Assembly (NCBI GenBank): GCA_965267535.1 | Contig: OZ254082.1 | Span: 4,588,001 to 4,652,000 of the forward strand | Length of the DNA: 64,000 nt | From: CAXBNB01 sp965267535 | GTDB taxonomy: Bacteria; Bacteroidota; Bacteroidia; Cytophagales; Cyclobacteriaceae | Direction of reading: 5' to 3' | In this document: in pieces, positions 51,214 through 60,004 of the stretch | Layout of the letters: each line of letters begins with the position of its first letter | How positions within the stretch are numbered: the stretch's first letter is position 1 | Notes under the pieces: generated by a model | Told to the model about the DNA's origin: nothing | What the model saw: only the letters and a program-made list of their open reading frames with translations | Database searches by the model: none | Position numbers and translations under genes: made by a program

Positions 51214-51869
51214 TTCAGGCTTCCTTTGTATCTGTCTATATCTCCACTTTCGCTATCTATTTTCGAACATCGCTTCAGGCCTATCATTCCGTAGCGCCTT
51301 CCGTTTTCCCTCACCACGTAGTTGGATCGGAGTTTTCCGTCGGGTCGCCACACTTTCTGGGCTCCTAGTTCATAGCCATCCTTGTAGTTCATTCCGGCAG
51401 ACAACTGGCCGCTGGCATACCAGCTTTTGTGGTTTCCCTGGCTCAGTCCTCTTTCAAAATAGTAGCTAAACCTCAACTGTCCATTAGCATAGTACCCCAA
51501 ATGCTGCCCATGCTTTTCACCCTCGCTATACATGCGTTTTGTTTTTACTTTTCCATCCGGAAAATACGAAACCCATGCCCCGTCCAGCAGTCCCTCTACA
51601 TACCTTTTGCGGTATTTGATATTTCCATGACTATCCTGAGCCACCAGATACCCTGAGTACGGAATACCACTTTTCATGACCACCCCTTGCTCGTTTACTT
51701 GTATCGCACTATCTGTTTCTTGAACCTCTGCAAACCGTATATCGGGCCGGAGCATTTTTGCATGAGCCTGCCTCCCTTTCGCCGAATCGCAACTGTAGAG
51801 CACAAGTAATACCATACAGCCTACTATCAGGTTAGTTATATAAGTTATCGATTTCATCAGACGGGACAT
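51210..51869 (-). CDS. MORN-repeat (YwqK-like) lipoprotein
   Basis: A 219-residue lipoprotein (LVLYSCDS, Cys near residue 27). The body is a chain of about six MORN-type repeats with the pattern GxxxGxxxxYYxNGQL, for instance EGLLDGAWVSYFPDGKVK, EKHGQHLGYYANGQL and RGLSQGNHKSWYASGQL. Some databases name this family 'YwqK antitoxin', a name that need not apply here. It likely forms an envelope beta-sheet scaffold. It sits between YHYH and SCO1 genes; it begins 6 bases after the YHYH stop. Confidence 0.85.
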   Translation of the reverse strand: MSRLMKSITYITNLIVGCMVLLVLYSCDSAKGRQAHAKMLRPDIRFAEVQETDSAIQVNEQGVVMKSGIPYSGYLVAQDSHGNIKYRKRYVEGLLDGAWVSYFPDGKVKTKRMYSEGEKHGQHLGYYANGQLRFSYYFERGLSQGNHKSWYASGQLSAGMNYKDGYELGAQKVWRPDGKLRSNYVVRENGRRYGMIGLKRCSKIDSESGDIDRYKGSLK

Positions 51870-51875
51870 TCCTGT

Positions 51876-52652
51876 TTATTGACTTACAGTGCCGGGTGCT
51901 CCATAAAAAGCATCGCCGTTTATCCATGGGTATTCTTCGGTAATATGGTAGTGGTAGATACCATCCGGAAAATCTTTTGTAGCAGAGAAGTGTCCATGGT
52001 AGTCGTCCAGGTCGTTGTTAGTGATACTTTTACCGTTTTCTACAGGGCCATACACCGGAAAACCATCCAGCAAAAAACCTAAAAAAGCATCACTTCCTTT
52101 CATTTCAGTAAGCCATACAGGCTCGGTATGGTAGTGGTACTGATCGCCTGCCGGATGCCCCTCGTATTGGTCAAATGTATTTACCTCTTCAAAAATGTCG
52201 TCTCCCGGTCCGGCCTGTTGGTTGAAAAATACAACACTATTGATAGCGACTCCCATGGGCCCCAGGCCAGGAGATGATTTGGTTGTGGCTTCTCCCGGAT
52301 ATCTCGGTATTTTTAATACTATATTCTGCGTACCTATTGATCCCGGGTTTTTCTTAAAATCCGGATTGTTGGGCTCGTCATAGGGTTCATACAGCGAATT
52401 GTCTCTGGAATAGTACATGCTTTTGTGATCGGGCAAGTCTTTGGTAGTAATCGTTACCCAGTCATCGTCTACTTTCACACTCACTGCCGATGTATTGTAA
52501 AACTTCTCGGCTACCACACTAATGTCTACAGCACTGTCGTCTTCTGTGTCCAGGTCAACAGCTTCTTCTTCCTGACAATTGGTACTCAACGCTACTACCA
52601 TTAGTATAGAAAACAACACTTTTAGCTTCATCATACTTTCTCTAAGTTTCAT
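51876..52652 (-). CDS. YHYH-domain lipoprotein
   Basis: A 258-residue secreted lipoprotein; start is the ATG at 52650-52652, though the ATG at 52632-52634 gives a tidier signal peptide (VALSTNCQEEE). The YHYH motif appears twice, in GDQYHYHTEPVW near residue 180 and DGIYHYHITEEYPW near residue 240, and DDYHGHFSATKDF adds further histidines, which suggests metal binding. The family function is not known. It heads an operon with the MORN lipoprotein and SCO1, so a role in copper handling in the envelope is a reasonable guess. Confidence 0.87.
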   Translation of the reverse strand: MKLRESMMKLKVLFSILMVVALSTNCQEEEAVDLDTEDDSAVDISVVAEKFYNTSAVSVKVDDDWVTITTKDLPDHKSMYYSRDNSLYEPYDEPNNPDFKKNPGSIGTQNIVLKIPRYPGEATTKSSPGLGPMGVAINSVVFFNQQAGPGDDIFEEVNTFDQYEGHPAGDQYHYHTEPVWLTEMKGSDAFLGFLLDGFPVYGPVENGKSITNNDLDDYHGHFSATKDFPDGIYHYHITEEYPWINGDAFYGAPGTVSQ

Positions 52653-53059
52653 AGGTCAATTTTATTTGGTGTTTTTTTGATTGATGTACTTAAAACGAAA
52701 TGGCTAAAAAAAACCCTACCCCAGCTCCTTGAAAACCTTCATTTACAGAGTCCACATTTCTTAAACAGGATAAAAGAAGTACTGTAATCGACTATTAATG
52801 AGTGGTTTGAAATAAAATATTTTTTTTCGACGAGAGTAAGAAACTTTAAAAGTTTTAGCTCAAGTTTAGCCCTGTGCTAGAGGTAGTGTGAAGAAAAATG
52901 AAGCCTTATAACCGACAGTGAAAGTGAACTCTGACAGTATTCATAAAGGCACATAGTAACTTTCGTGACAGTCGGCAATGTGAATTTGTGAAATAATTGC
53001 CTATACGATTACTCAAAAAAAATCAATCTCATACCTTTGGGGGTATTTTCAATCAGACC
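52653..53059. other. Divergent promoter region of the YHYH operon and sigma factor gene
   Basis: A 407-base gap that must hold promoters for both sides. It is AT-rich, with a T-run near 52820. TAACTTTC near 52957 resembles the -7 consensus but for its last base. I see no clear operator, repeat or coding sequence. Confidence 0.5.
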
Positions 53060-53584
53060 ATGAGTCATACAGTATGTGAAGAGAAAGTTTTTAATGAGGT
53101 ACACCGTAAAAATGCCGTACCCCTTCGCAACTTTCTTTTTTATAAATCGGGTGATCTTGAAAAAGCAAAAGACCTTGCTCAGGAGGCTTTTGTCAGGCTA
53201 TGGAACAATTGTAGTAAGGTTTCTGTAGAGAAAGTGAAAAGCTACCTGTTTACAGTAGCCAACCGTCTTTTTTTGGATGATGCCGGACACCAAAAGGTCG
53301 TTTTAAAATTTCAACACAGGTCCGGCATTTCAGAAAGCCAGCTGGAGCGCAATCCCGAGCACCTGTATCGCGAAGGCGAGTTTAAAACACAACTGGAAAA
53401 AGCCGTATCAGACTTACCCGAAAAACAACGGGTGGTTTTTTTATTGAGCCGAATCGATAAAATGAAAAACAGAGAGATTGCCGACCAGCTCGACATTTCT
53501 ATCAAAACCGTAGAAAAACACCTTAGCAACTCGATAAAAATGCTCAAAACTTCTCTTGACGGCTTGTCTGAATTGAAAATCTGA
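53060..53584 (+). CDS. FecI-like ECF sigma factor
   Basis: A 174-residue sigma-70 factor of the ECF type, started at the ATG at 53060 (MSHTVCEEKVF). Region 2 is LEKAKDLAQEAFVRLWNNC, region 4 is LPEKQRVVFLLSRIDKMKNREIADQLDISIKTVEKHLS. It is followed by fecR and a TonB receptor, the usual cell-surface signalling order: an outer-membrane receptor senses a ligand, FecR passes the signal, and the sigma factor turns on the receptor gene. The FecR gene starts 55 bases later. Confidence 0.93.
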   Translation: MSHTVCEEKVFNEVHRKNAVPLRNFLFYKSGDLEKAKDLAQEAFVRLWNNCSKVSVEKVKSYLFTVANRLFLDDAGHQKVVLKFQHRSGISESQLERNPEHLYREGEFKTQLEKAVSDLPEKQRVVFLLSRIDKMKNREIADQLDISIKTVEKHLSNSIKMLKTSLDGLSELKI

Positions 53585-53639
53585 GTAGGGTTTTTTTGAA
53601 TAAAATCGTTATTAATACAAACACATAGACAATTCAAAA

Positions 53640-54539
53640 GTGGACGACCAACTTCTAAAATGGTTAAACGGAGAAATTGATGAGGATCAGCTCAGACAGA
53701 CTGTAGATCCTGCTGATATTCGCAAATACAAGCAAATACTGGCAGAGGTGGACAGCTGGGTGCCTGACAATGACTCCATAGTGTTTGACCCTAAGGAGGT
53801 AATCCACAACAAAAAAAACAAGGCCGCCAAACACCGACGGCTTTTTCCACTCTCCATAGCAGCGTCTGTCCTGATAGTGATCTCTGCCATTGTAGTATGG
53901 CTAACCATGTCTACCTCGAAAACAAGCTACTCTACCGGCATAGCGGAAACCAGAGAAATAACTCTGCCGGACGGGCTGTCAAAGGTCGTACTGGCATCCG
54001 GATCAACGGTACACTGGCTCGAAGAAGACTGGACTTCAGACCATCGAAAAATTACCCTATCCGGTAAAGCCCTGTTTCAGGTAGAGAAAGGAAGCCCATT
54101 TGAGGTAGCCACCACAGCCGGAAGAATAGAGGTATTAGGAACTACATTTGAAGTAGAAACTTTCAGCAACACCATGCATGTAGCATGCTATGAAGGCAAA
54201 GTCAAAGCTACCGCTACCGACAATCAAGCCGTGGTACTGGCAGGGGGTGAAGCAAGATTGCATTACGCGGGGAAATGGGAAGCTGCTACTACCACCGACA
54301 GTTCCCTGCCATCGTGGCTGGGCAATGAAACCAAATTCAAAAAAGCCCCTCTGGATCAGGTCATACAAAGTTTAGAAAAGCAGTACGGGCTAAAAGCCGT
54401 CACGAAATCGATTAATCTAAAAAGAAGGTTTACCGGTTCCTACCCCAACAATAATTTGGATCTGGCTCTACGCATTGTATTCAAGCCTCTCAACATAAAG
54501 TATGAAATAAAAGGCAACCAATTGTATCTATCCGAATAA
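53640..54539 (+). CDS. FecR-family anti-sigma factor/regulator
   Basis: A 299-residue inner-membrane protein that starts with GTG at 53640 (MDDQLLKWLNGEIDEDQL); no earlier in-frame ATG fits. A short cytoplasmic domain binds the sigma factor, one membrane helix spans about residues 64-86 (FPLSIAASVLIVISAIVVWL), and the periplasmic FecR domain (ITLPDGLSKVVLASGSTVHW, GKALFQVEKGSPFEVATTAGRIEVLGTTFEV) and a C-terminal STN-like end follow. The stop overlaps the receptor start as TAATG. Confidence 0.94.
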   Translation: MDDQLLKWLNGEIDEDQLRQTVDPADIRKYKQILAEVDSWVPDNDSIVFDPKEVIHNKKNKAAKHRRLFPLSIAASVLIVISAIVVWLTMSTSKTSYSTGIAETREITLPDGLSKVVLASGSTVHWLEEDWTSDHRKITLSGKALFQVEKGSPFEVATTAGRIEVLGTTFEVETFSNTMHVACYEGKVKATATDNQAVVLAGGEARLHYAGKWEAATTTDSSLPSWLGNETKFKKAPLDQVIQSLEKQYGLKAVTKSINLKRRFTGSYPNNNLDLALRIVFKPLNIKYEIKGNQLYLSE

Positions 54540-57100
54540 TGTCACTTCTCATCAGGCTTTTTACTTTCCTGGCAATAGCTCTTTTTGCGTCCTCTCTCTA
54601 CGCCCAGCCTACTGGCCGTTCTTTTACTGAAGCGATAGAACACTTTGAAAAAGAATTGGAAATAAATTTTTCTTTCGATGCAGAAGCCTTCGAGTGGGTT
54701 TCTCCGGATCATGCCTTTAGCATTACCAGCCTAGCGGACTTCATACGTGAGGTAGAAGAACTTCTGCCTGTGAAAATTGAGGCTCTTGATGCAAAACATT
54801 ATACCCTAAGTACTACCGAATCCCGCTATAGTTTAACACTTACAGATTCTATCGACCAGATGCCCCTTTCTGCGCAAAGAGAGGTGTATGTAATACAAAA
54901 CGGAACACCGCTAAAAACTACTGTTTCGGCATCCGGTTGGTCGTTTGTTTATCAGCCATCGATAGCCGATACGCTGCGTGTATTTGCTTTGGGTTATGAG
55001 CAGCAGGACATTTCCTTCGAAAGCCTGATGAATAAAAAGTACCTTGCCGTATCCCTAAAGCCTATTGTTTTAGAATTGGCTCAACTCACTATTGAGGATT
55101 ATCTGACAAAAGGTATCGACTTAAACCCTGCCAACCAAAGCATAGACATAGCCGTGAGCGATCTGCCATTACTGCCGGGAGAAACAGACGGTGATATCTT
55201 TGCAGCCATCACTGCCCTGCCCGGCGTAACTACACCCGACGGAAGAGCCGGCAACCTGTTTATCAGGGGTAGTGAAACAGACCAGAGCCTCATTTTATTC
55301 GACAATATTCCGGTTTATCACAGGGGGCACTACTACGGCACTATTTCTCCCTACAACCCAAAAATAGTAGATGAGGTGAAAGTATATCGGAGTGGGTTTC
55401 ATCCCAGGCTGGGCGATAGAGTTGGTGGAGCCATCGTAATCAACTCGAGCAGCGAAACACCTTCAAAACCCACCCTGGGCGCGGCTGCAAATACCCTCTA
55501 TGCCTCTGCTTATACTAAAGTGCCGCTGGCCAATAACCGAATAGGGTTGTCTGTAGGAGTACGTCACTCTTACCCCAGAAAATACCACTCACCCAAGCTC
55601 AACGCCATTTCAAAATCGGTATTTGCTGCTACCGGTGTAGCCGACCCTGAAGGCAATCTCCTGTCTGACATAGATGTGTTATTTGAAGATTATCATGGCA
55701 AACTTACCTATCAGCTAAACTCACGCAATCGGCTGTCTTTGTCAGCTATTTATACCAATACTGAAGTAGATTATATATCAAGCCCACCCAACAACGCTCC
55801 CAAGGGCCTAGATCACAATCAGTTTAAAAATCTGGGCATGAATCTGAACTGGAAACTTACCCTTCAAAATAACTGGACATCTTTGTTTTCAGCTACGGCA
55901 TCCGATTATACCTTTCTTTTCACTTCGCATACTGCCAGCAATTTTCGCAAGATATACAATGCCTTAAACCGTGTGAAAGATATAAACCTACGACAGGAGT
56001 TTTCTAAAACACCAACCTTGAATTTCTCTTACCAGTTTGGGGTGGATTACAAACGACAAAAAGTAATTACAGATTTTCTCAACAGACCTCCGGGAGATGC
56101 TCCACCCTCTCAATATAAACAAACGGTAAAGTCCGACTCATTTTCTCTATATGCCAATATGGAATACCACGGCGCTGAAAAATGGTACCTGCAAATGGGC
56201 ATCAGAAGTACATACTACACGGCGCTGGGAGATTTAAAAATAGCGCCTCGTATACTGCTCAACTATCAGGCAAACGACTGGCTGACCCTAAAAATGTCGA
56301 CCGGAAAATACAACCAATACCTAAGTCAGGCCCGTAATCTTGAGTTTGGCGGTGGCGGATTTGATAATGAGCTATGGGTACTGGCAGAAAATGACAAAGC
56401 CCACATCATAGAAGGCACACAATCTATGGCAGGGGCTGTTGCTGATTTAAACAACTGGATAATCGATATCGAGGGGTACTATAAAACAGTAAACAATATC
56501 ACAGTATTTGAAGATCGCCGATTGTCTGTGTCTCAGGAGTCATTCACTATGAACCAGCAATCTTACGGGATGGATGTGATGTTCAAAAAGCAGGTTAACA
56601 ATGATGCTTCTGTCTGGCTGGGGTATTCTTTCAACGACTCAGCTATCAGGCTCGATACCACTGACCATGCCACGTACCGATCCAAGTATGTGCAGCCGCA
56701 TGTCTTGTACCTTGGAAGCGCAGTTAAAACCGGAAAGTTTAAATTTTCAGCTGCCTGGAATTACTCATCCGGATTAAATGCCAAATCACTGGACATAGTC
56801 TATGCTGAATTTATCCGTCTTAGAAACATCCAAAACCGACCTCCCGGATCCAAACACCCTCCAAATCCTTTTGCCAACGTACCCGAAAGGTACCCCAATG
56901 TACTGATGTTCAACGCATCGGCCTCTTACACTATACCCAGGACTCTACGACGAAAATGGGAGGCTGTTTTTGGTCTGTCTGTAATCAACGTATTCAATCA
57001 AAAAAACCTTACCGACAGGCTTTTTAGAGGTAGAAATGGCTTTATCGATCGATATGCCATGGGGTTCGCTCCCAACCTTATGATAGGAATAGAGTTTTAG
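54539..57100 (+). CDS. TonB-dependent receptor with STN signalling domain (FecA-like)
   Basis: An 853-residue outer-membrane receptor. After the signal peptide (LYAQP) there is an STN-like domain (about residues 25-100) that contacts FecR, a carboxypeptidase-like beta domain, the plug (NLFIRGSETDQSLILFDNIPVYHRGHYYGTI near residue 240) and a 22-strand barrel ending in PNLMIGIEF. It is not of the SusC type: there is no RagA signature and no SusD partner. The ligand, perhaps an iron chelate or glycan, is unknown. It is coupled by a one-base overlap to fecR. Confidence 0.93.
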   Translation: MSLLIRLFTFLAIALFASSLYAQPTGRSFTEAIEHFEKELEINFSFDAEAFEWVSPDHAFSITSLADFIREVEELLPVKIEALDAKHYTLSTTESRYSLTLTDSIDQMPLSAQREVYVIQNGTPLKTTVSASGWSFVYQPSIADTLRVFALGYEQQDISFESLMNKKYLAVSLKPIVLELAQLTIEDYLTKGIDLNPANQSIDIAVSDLPLLPGETDGDIFAAITALPGVTTPDGRAGNLFIRGSETDQSLILFDNIPVYHRGHYYGTISPYNPKIVDEVKVYRSGFHPRLGDRVGGAIVINSSSETPSKPTLGAAANTLYASAYTKVPLANNRIGLSVGVRHSYPRKYHSPKLNAISKSVFAATGVADPEGNLLSDIDVLFEDYHGKLTYQLNSRNRLSLSAIYTNTEVDYISSPPNNAPKGLDHNQFKNLGMNLNWKLTLQNNWTSLFSATASDYTFLFTSHTASNFRKIYNALNRVKDINLRQEFSKTPTLNFSYQFGVDYKRQKVITDFLNRPPGDAPPSQYKQTVKSDSFSLYANMEYHGAEKWYLQMGIRSTYYTALGDLKIAPRILLNYQANDWLTLKMSTGKYNQYLSQARNLEFGGGGFDNELWVLAENDKAHIIEGTQSMAGAVADLNNWIIDIEGYYKTVNNITVFEDRRLSVSQESFTMNQQSYGMDVMFKKQVNNDASVWLGYSFNDSAIRLDTTDHATYRSKYVQPHVLYLGSAVKTGKFKFSAAWNYSSGLNAKSLDIVYAEFIRLRNIQNRPPGSKHPPNPFANVPERYPNVLMFNASASYTIPRTLRRKWEAVFGLSVINVFNQKNLTDRLFRGRNGFIDRYAMGFAPNLMIGIEF

Positions 57101-57198
57101 TCTTCGGCAATGATTTTGTCAAGCCATTAAATCCTAAAGTTCACCCCCTAATTTCTTAAGTCCACCGGAAAACGATTTACCCGGCTGGTCTGCCCGCG

Positions 57199-57206
57199 TA
57201 TATTTG
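57199..57206 (+). promoter_or_regulatory. Bacteroidota -7 box (TATATTTG) upstream of the kinase gene
   Basis: Exact TAnnTTTG match. Transcription from here would meet the terminator at 57270-57302 before the kinase gene, giving a leader RNA of about 90 bases. Confidence 0.45.
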
Positions 57207-57269
57207 CATTGTAATTAAACATTACACCCAAGTAAAGAAATAGTGATTTGTATAGTTGAATAGTTTTAG

Positions 57270-57302
57270 GATCTGGCTACTCCGGTGGTCAGATCTTTTT
57301 TT
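57270..57302 (+). terminator. Strong intrinsic terminator between TonB receptor and kinase genes
   Basis: GATCTGGCTAC pairs with GTGGTCAGATC (two G-U wobbles) around the tetraloop TCCG, followed by seven T. It may end the receptor transcript, or act as an attenuator or the end of a short RNA started at the -7 box at 57199. Confidence 0.85.
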
Positions 57303-57328
57303 ATTTATTATTTAAATAATCCTTTACT

Positions 57329-58456
57329 TTGCCGAAACTACTCGCATATCAGTTGGCCAGTCGCAATCATACCCTACCCGTGCAGGGGCTTTCTAAGATC
57401 AAGCGTTTCTTCTATCGCCTTAACTGGTGGAGATGGTCCAGCATTATTTTTCTGGGGGTGCTTACCCGCTTTGTAGTCGACGTATTATTTGCGCTGCTCT
57501 ATGTAGAATATCAGCTGAGACCTCATCTGGTAGAATACCTCAAAGCCATCGCTGTAGCATTTGTGATACTCGAGAGTGTGCGGTGGATCAACCGCCGGCT
57601 CGATGAGCGCTGGCCCTGGCAGCTCAACCCGGCGCGGCGCTTTCTCATTCAGCTCCTTACCAATATTTTTGTAGTACTCCTGATGGTAGTGGGTTCACGC
57701 TTTGTAGTGGCCAAGCTCGTAGTACCTCCCAAAGAGCTCATTTTACTCGACGAAATGGTAGTTGCTCTTACTGTGGTGGTCATCACTTTTGTATTGGTAG
57801 TTATCGAATTGGGCATGTTTTTCCTACACCGCTGGCGGGTTTCGCTTATGGAGGTAGAGCGTTTCAAAAAACAAAGTCTGCAGATTCGCTACGAAATGCT
57901 AAAAACACAGGTCAATCCTCACTTCCTGTTCAACAGCCTCAATACCCTCTCCTCATTGGTTTACTCTGATCAGAACACTGCCCATAGTTTTATCCGAAAA
58001 CTCGCCAAAGTGTACCGAAATGTACTGGAATACCGGGGTAGAGGCCTGATTTCGATCAACGAAGAATTACATGCCCTAAACTCATACATCGACCTGATTC
58101 AATTACGCTTCAGAGACAAGCTTGATCTGGACATTCAAATCGATGAGAAATGGGAAGACTATATGGTGCCACCCATTATATTTCAGATGCTTATCGAAAA
58201 CGCCATCAAACACAACGTGGCATCTGTGAAAAACCCACTGTCTATTTGGGTATATGTAGAAGGTGATTATATTGTATTTAAAAATACGCTGAAGCTCAAA
58301 TCGTCGAAAGGCTACTCATCCAAAATCGGTCTGGATAATATTTGCAGCCATTACGATTTGGTTACCGACAAAAAAGTAATCATAAAAGAGACGGATGCGT
58401 TTTTTATCGTAAAAATCCCTTTACTGGATCCTCGTTATGAAAGCATTAATCATTGA
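57329..58456 (+). CDS. LytS/YehU-type sensor histidine kinase
   Basis: A 375-residue membrane kinase with about four membrane segments (residues about 32-52, 62-82, 105-125, 138-158) and a cytoplasmic kinase part: the phospho-acceptor His in TQVNPHFLFNSLNTLSSL near residue 195 and the N-box VPPIIFQMLIENAIKHN near residue 287. There is no ATG near the N-terminus; the start is either TTG 57329 or GTG 57377. The 20-base overlap with the LytTR regulator shows they form one operon. No sensing domain beyond the membrane segments. Confidence 0.88.
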   Translation: MPKLLAYQLASRNHTLPVQGLSKIKRFFYRLNWWRWSSIIFLGVLTRFVVDVLFALLYVEYQLRPHLVEYLKAIAVAFVILESVRWINRRLDERWPWQLNPARRFLIQLLTNIFVVLLMVVGSRFVVAKLVVPPKELILLDEMVVALTVVVITFVLVVIELGMFFLHRWRVSLMEVERFKKQSLQIRYEMLKTQVNPHFLFNSLNTLSSLVYSDQNTAHSFIRKLAKVYRNVLEYRGRGLISINEELHALNSYIDLIQLRFRDKLDLDIQIDEKWEDYMVPPIIFQMLIENAIKHNVASVKNPLSIWVYVEGDYIVFKNTLKLKSSKGYSSKIGLDNICSHYDLVTDKKVIIKETDAFFIVKIPLLDPRYESINH

Positions 58457-59216
58457 AGATGAGATTTACGCTCAGGAAGAGCTAAGGCGCCTACTGGAAT
58501 CGTCCGACAGAGGCATAGAGGTACTCGACTGTATAGACACAGTAGAAGACAGTGTAGTCTGGCTGCAAAACAACCCTCGCCCGGATATTATTTTTCTGGA
58601 TGTGCAACTCTCCGATGGCCTCAGTTTTGAGATTTTCAAACAGGTAGACGTACAATGCCCCATCATCTTTACCACTGCATTTGAAAACTATGCACTCAAG
58701 GCCTTTAAAGTCAACAGCATAGACTACCTGCTCAAACCCATAGAAAAGAAGAAGCTAGAAGACAGCCTGGACAAGTACGACCGATTAAAGAAATCTTTTG
58801 GTACACAGGAGGGTGTGGTGCTCAATGCCGAGCAGGTAGGGCGTCTATTTGAAATGACCAATGACGCTAAGAAAGAATACAAAAAACGCTTTATGGTAAA
58901 AACCGGCGACCGTATACGACATATCTCTGTAAACGACACAGCCTATTTTTTGTCGGAACACGACTACACCTATTTGGTGGCCAAAGAAAACAAGCGTTTT
59001 ATCATTGATTATTCGCTGGACGAGCTAGCCAAAATCCTTGACCCCAACGAATTTTTCAGGCTATCGCGAAAGTGCATTTCCAATATTCACTCCGTGAAAA
59101 TGGTAAACAAATATTTTAACAGCCGACTGGAGGTGATTCTTCAGCCACCTACCGAAGATCAGATACTGATCAGCAGGGTACGCGTACCCGAATTTATGAA
59201 ATGGCTCGAAAAATAG
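58437..59216 (+). CDS. LytTR-family response regulator
   Basis: A 259-residue regulator with a receiver domain (phospho-acceptor Asp in DIIFLDVQLSDGL near residue 55, Lys in YLLKPIEKKKLEDSL near residue 103) and a C-terminal LytTR DNA-binding domain (FMVKTGDRIRHISVNDTAYF ... FRLSRKCISNIHSVKMV). It works with the kinase encoded just upstream, a common pair in Bacteroidota. The gene ends 8 bases from the convergent NTF2-like gene. Confidence 0.95.
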   Translation: MKALIIEDEIYAQEELRRLLESSDRGIEVLDCIDTVEDSVVWLQNNPRPDIIFLDVQLSDGLSFEIFKQVDVQCPIIFTTAFENYALKAFKVNSIDYLLKPIEKKKLEDSLDKYDRLKKSFGTQEGVVLNAEQVGRLFEMTNDAKKEYKKRFMVKTGDRIRHISVNDTAYFLSEHDYTYLVAKENKRFIIDYSLDELAKILDPNEFFRLSRKCISNIHSVKMVNKYFNSRLEVILQPPTEDQILISRVRVPEFMKWLEK

Positions 59217-59224
59217 ACGCTGCT

Positions 59225-59584
59225 CTATTCTCCGGGAATGGGTAAATTGTGCTGTCGGAGAAAAGAAAGCCGATCCCAATAGCCTCGCTGAAATACGATT
59301 TGATCCTCTTTTACCCGAAAGAAACCGCACCCTCTCAATCCCAGAGGGTCTTTCCATTCCAGTATTGCCCATTCTCCATCTTCGAGAATCTGCTCGACTA
59401 TACATTCCATATCTGCATCGGCAAACTCTTTTTCAAACATACGTTTGATAGCCGACCTGCCTCTAATCGGTTGCTGCACAACCTGATGGTTGACAGCCTC
59501 AAGGTGATACAACTGTGCTAAAGCTACAGCATCGGCTTTATTAAAAAGCCGCACCCACTCCCTCACGAGCTCTTTTGGTGTCAT
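59225..59584 (-). CDS. NTF2/SnoaL-like protein
   Basis: A 119-residue single-domain protein of the NTF2-like cone fold (VREWVRLFNKADAVALAQLYHLEAVNHQV, PIRGRSAIKRMFEKEFADADMECIVEQIL, WAILEWKDPLGLRGCGFFRVKEDQIVFQRGYWD). Such small proteins may be isomerases or ligand carriers; no catalytic residue is assignable. It lies 30 bases downstream of the DUF3703 gene on the same strand and may be the last gene of that unit. Confidence 0.82.
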   Translation of the reverse strand: MTPKELVREWVRLFNKADAVALAQLYHLEAVNHQVVQQPIRGRSAIKRMFEKEFADADMECIVEQILEDGEWAILEWKDPLGLRGCGFFRVKEDQIVFQRGYWDRLSFLRQHNLPIPGE

Positions 59585-59614
59585 CCTATTTCCTTGTTTT
59601 TCTGTAAAAAAACT

Positions 59615-60004
59615 TTAAATGCCTGCCTGATCAAAAATGGCACGTATATCTGCCGCTATCGGCATTGGCTTGAGAGGGGGAACATTGGCACCTCCCGTAT
59701 TGCCTACGGGAATTTTACCTACAAATGATTTTACTCCCCCTACCAGCAATCGTGGTATTTGCCCCACCACTTCCCGGGTACTTTTGATGGCAATACCAAA
59801 CCGGAGCATTAGCCAATGCACGTAGCTATGTTCCCATGGGTAGGCTTGTCCTATCACATGAGCCCGCTCCAGATGATGCCAGGCCCTGTGCCACTCGCCA
59901 AGACGCATAGCAGCACGGTAGGCATCTATTTCTTTGGAGAAATATGGCTTCAGCTTTTGCGGTATGGATGTATTTACTTTCACATCAGTAGCTTTCTTTT
60001 TCAC
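59615..60004 (-). CDS. DUF3703 domain protein
   Basis: A 129-residue protein with the DUF3703 pattern: EIDAYRAAMRLGEWHRAWHHLERAHVIGQAYPWEHSYVHWLMLRFG, rich in Trp and His, followed by a Gly/Pro-rich stretch NTGGANVPPLKPMPIAADIRA. The family is uncharacterised; it is often reported with arsenic or metal genes, and an ArsI/CadI-like gene is near here. The start overlaps the panB end by 20 bases. Confidence 0.82.
   Translation of the reverse strand: MKKKATDVKVNTSIPQKLKPYFSKEIDAYRAAMRLGEWHRAWHHLERAHVIGQAYPWEHSYVHWLMLRFGIAIKSTREVVGQIPRLLVGGVKSFVGKIPVGNTGGANVPPLKPMPIAADIRAIFDQAGI

Noticed and set aside
51210..51869. Calling the MORN protein a toxin-antitoxin component because its family is named YwqK antitoxin
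   Set aside because: It is a lipoprotein with an export signal, set between YHYH and SCO1 genes, and no toxin gene is adjacent.
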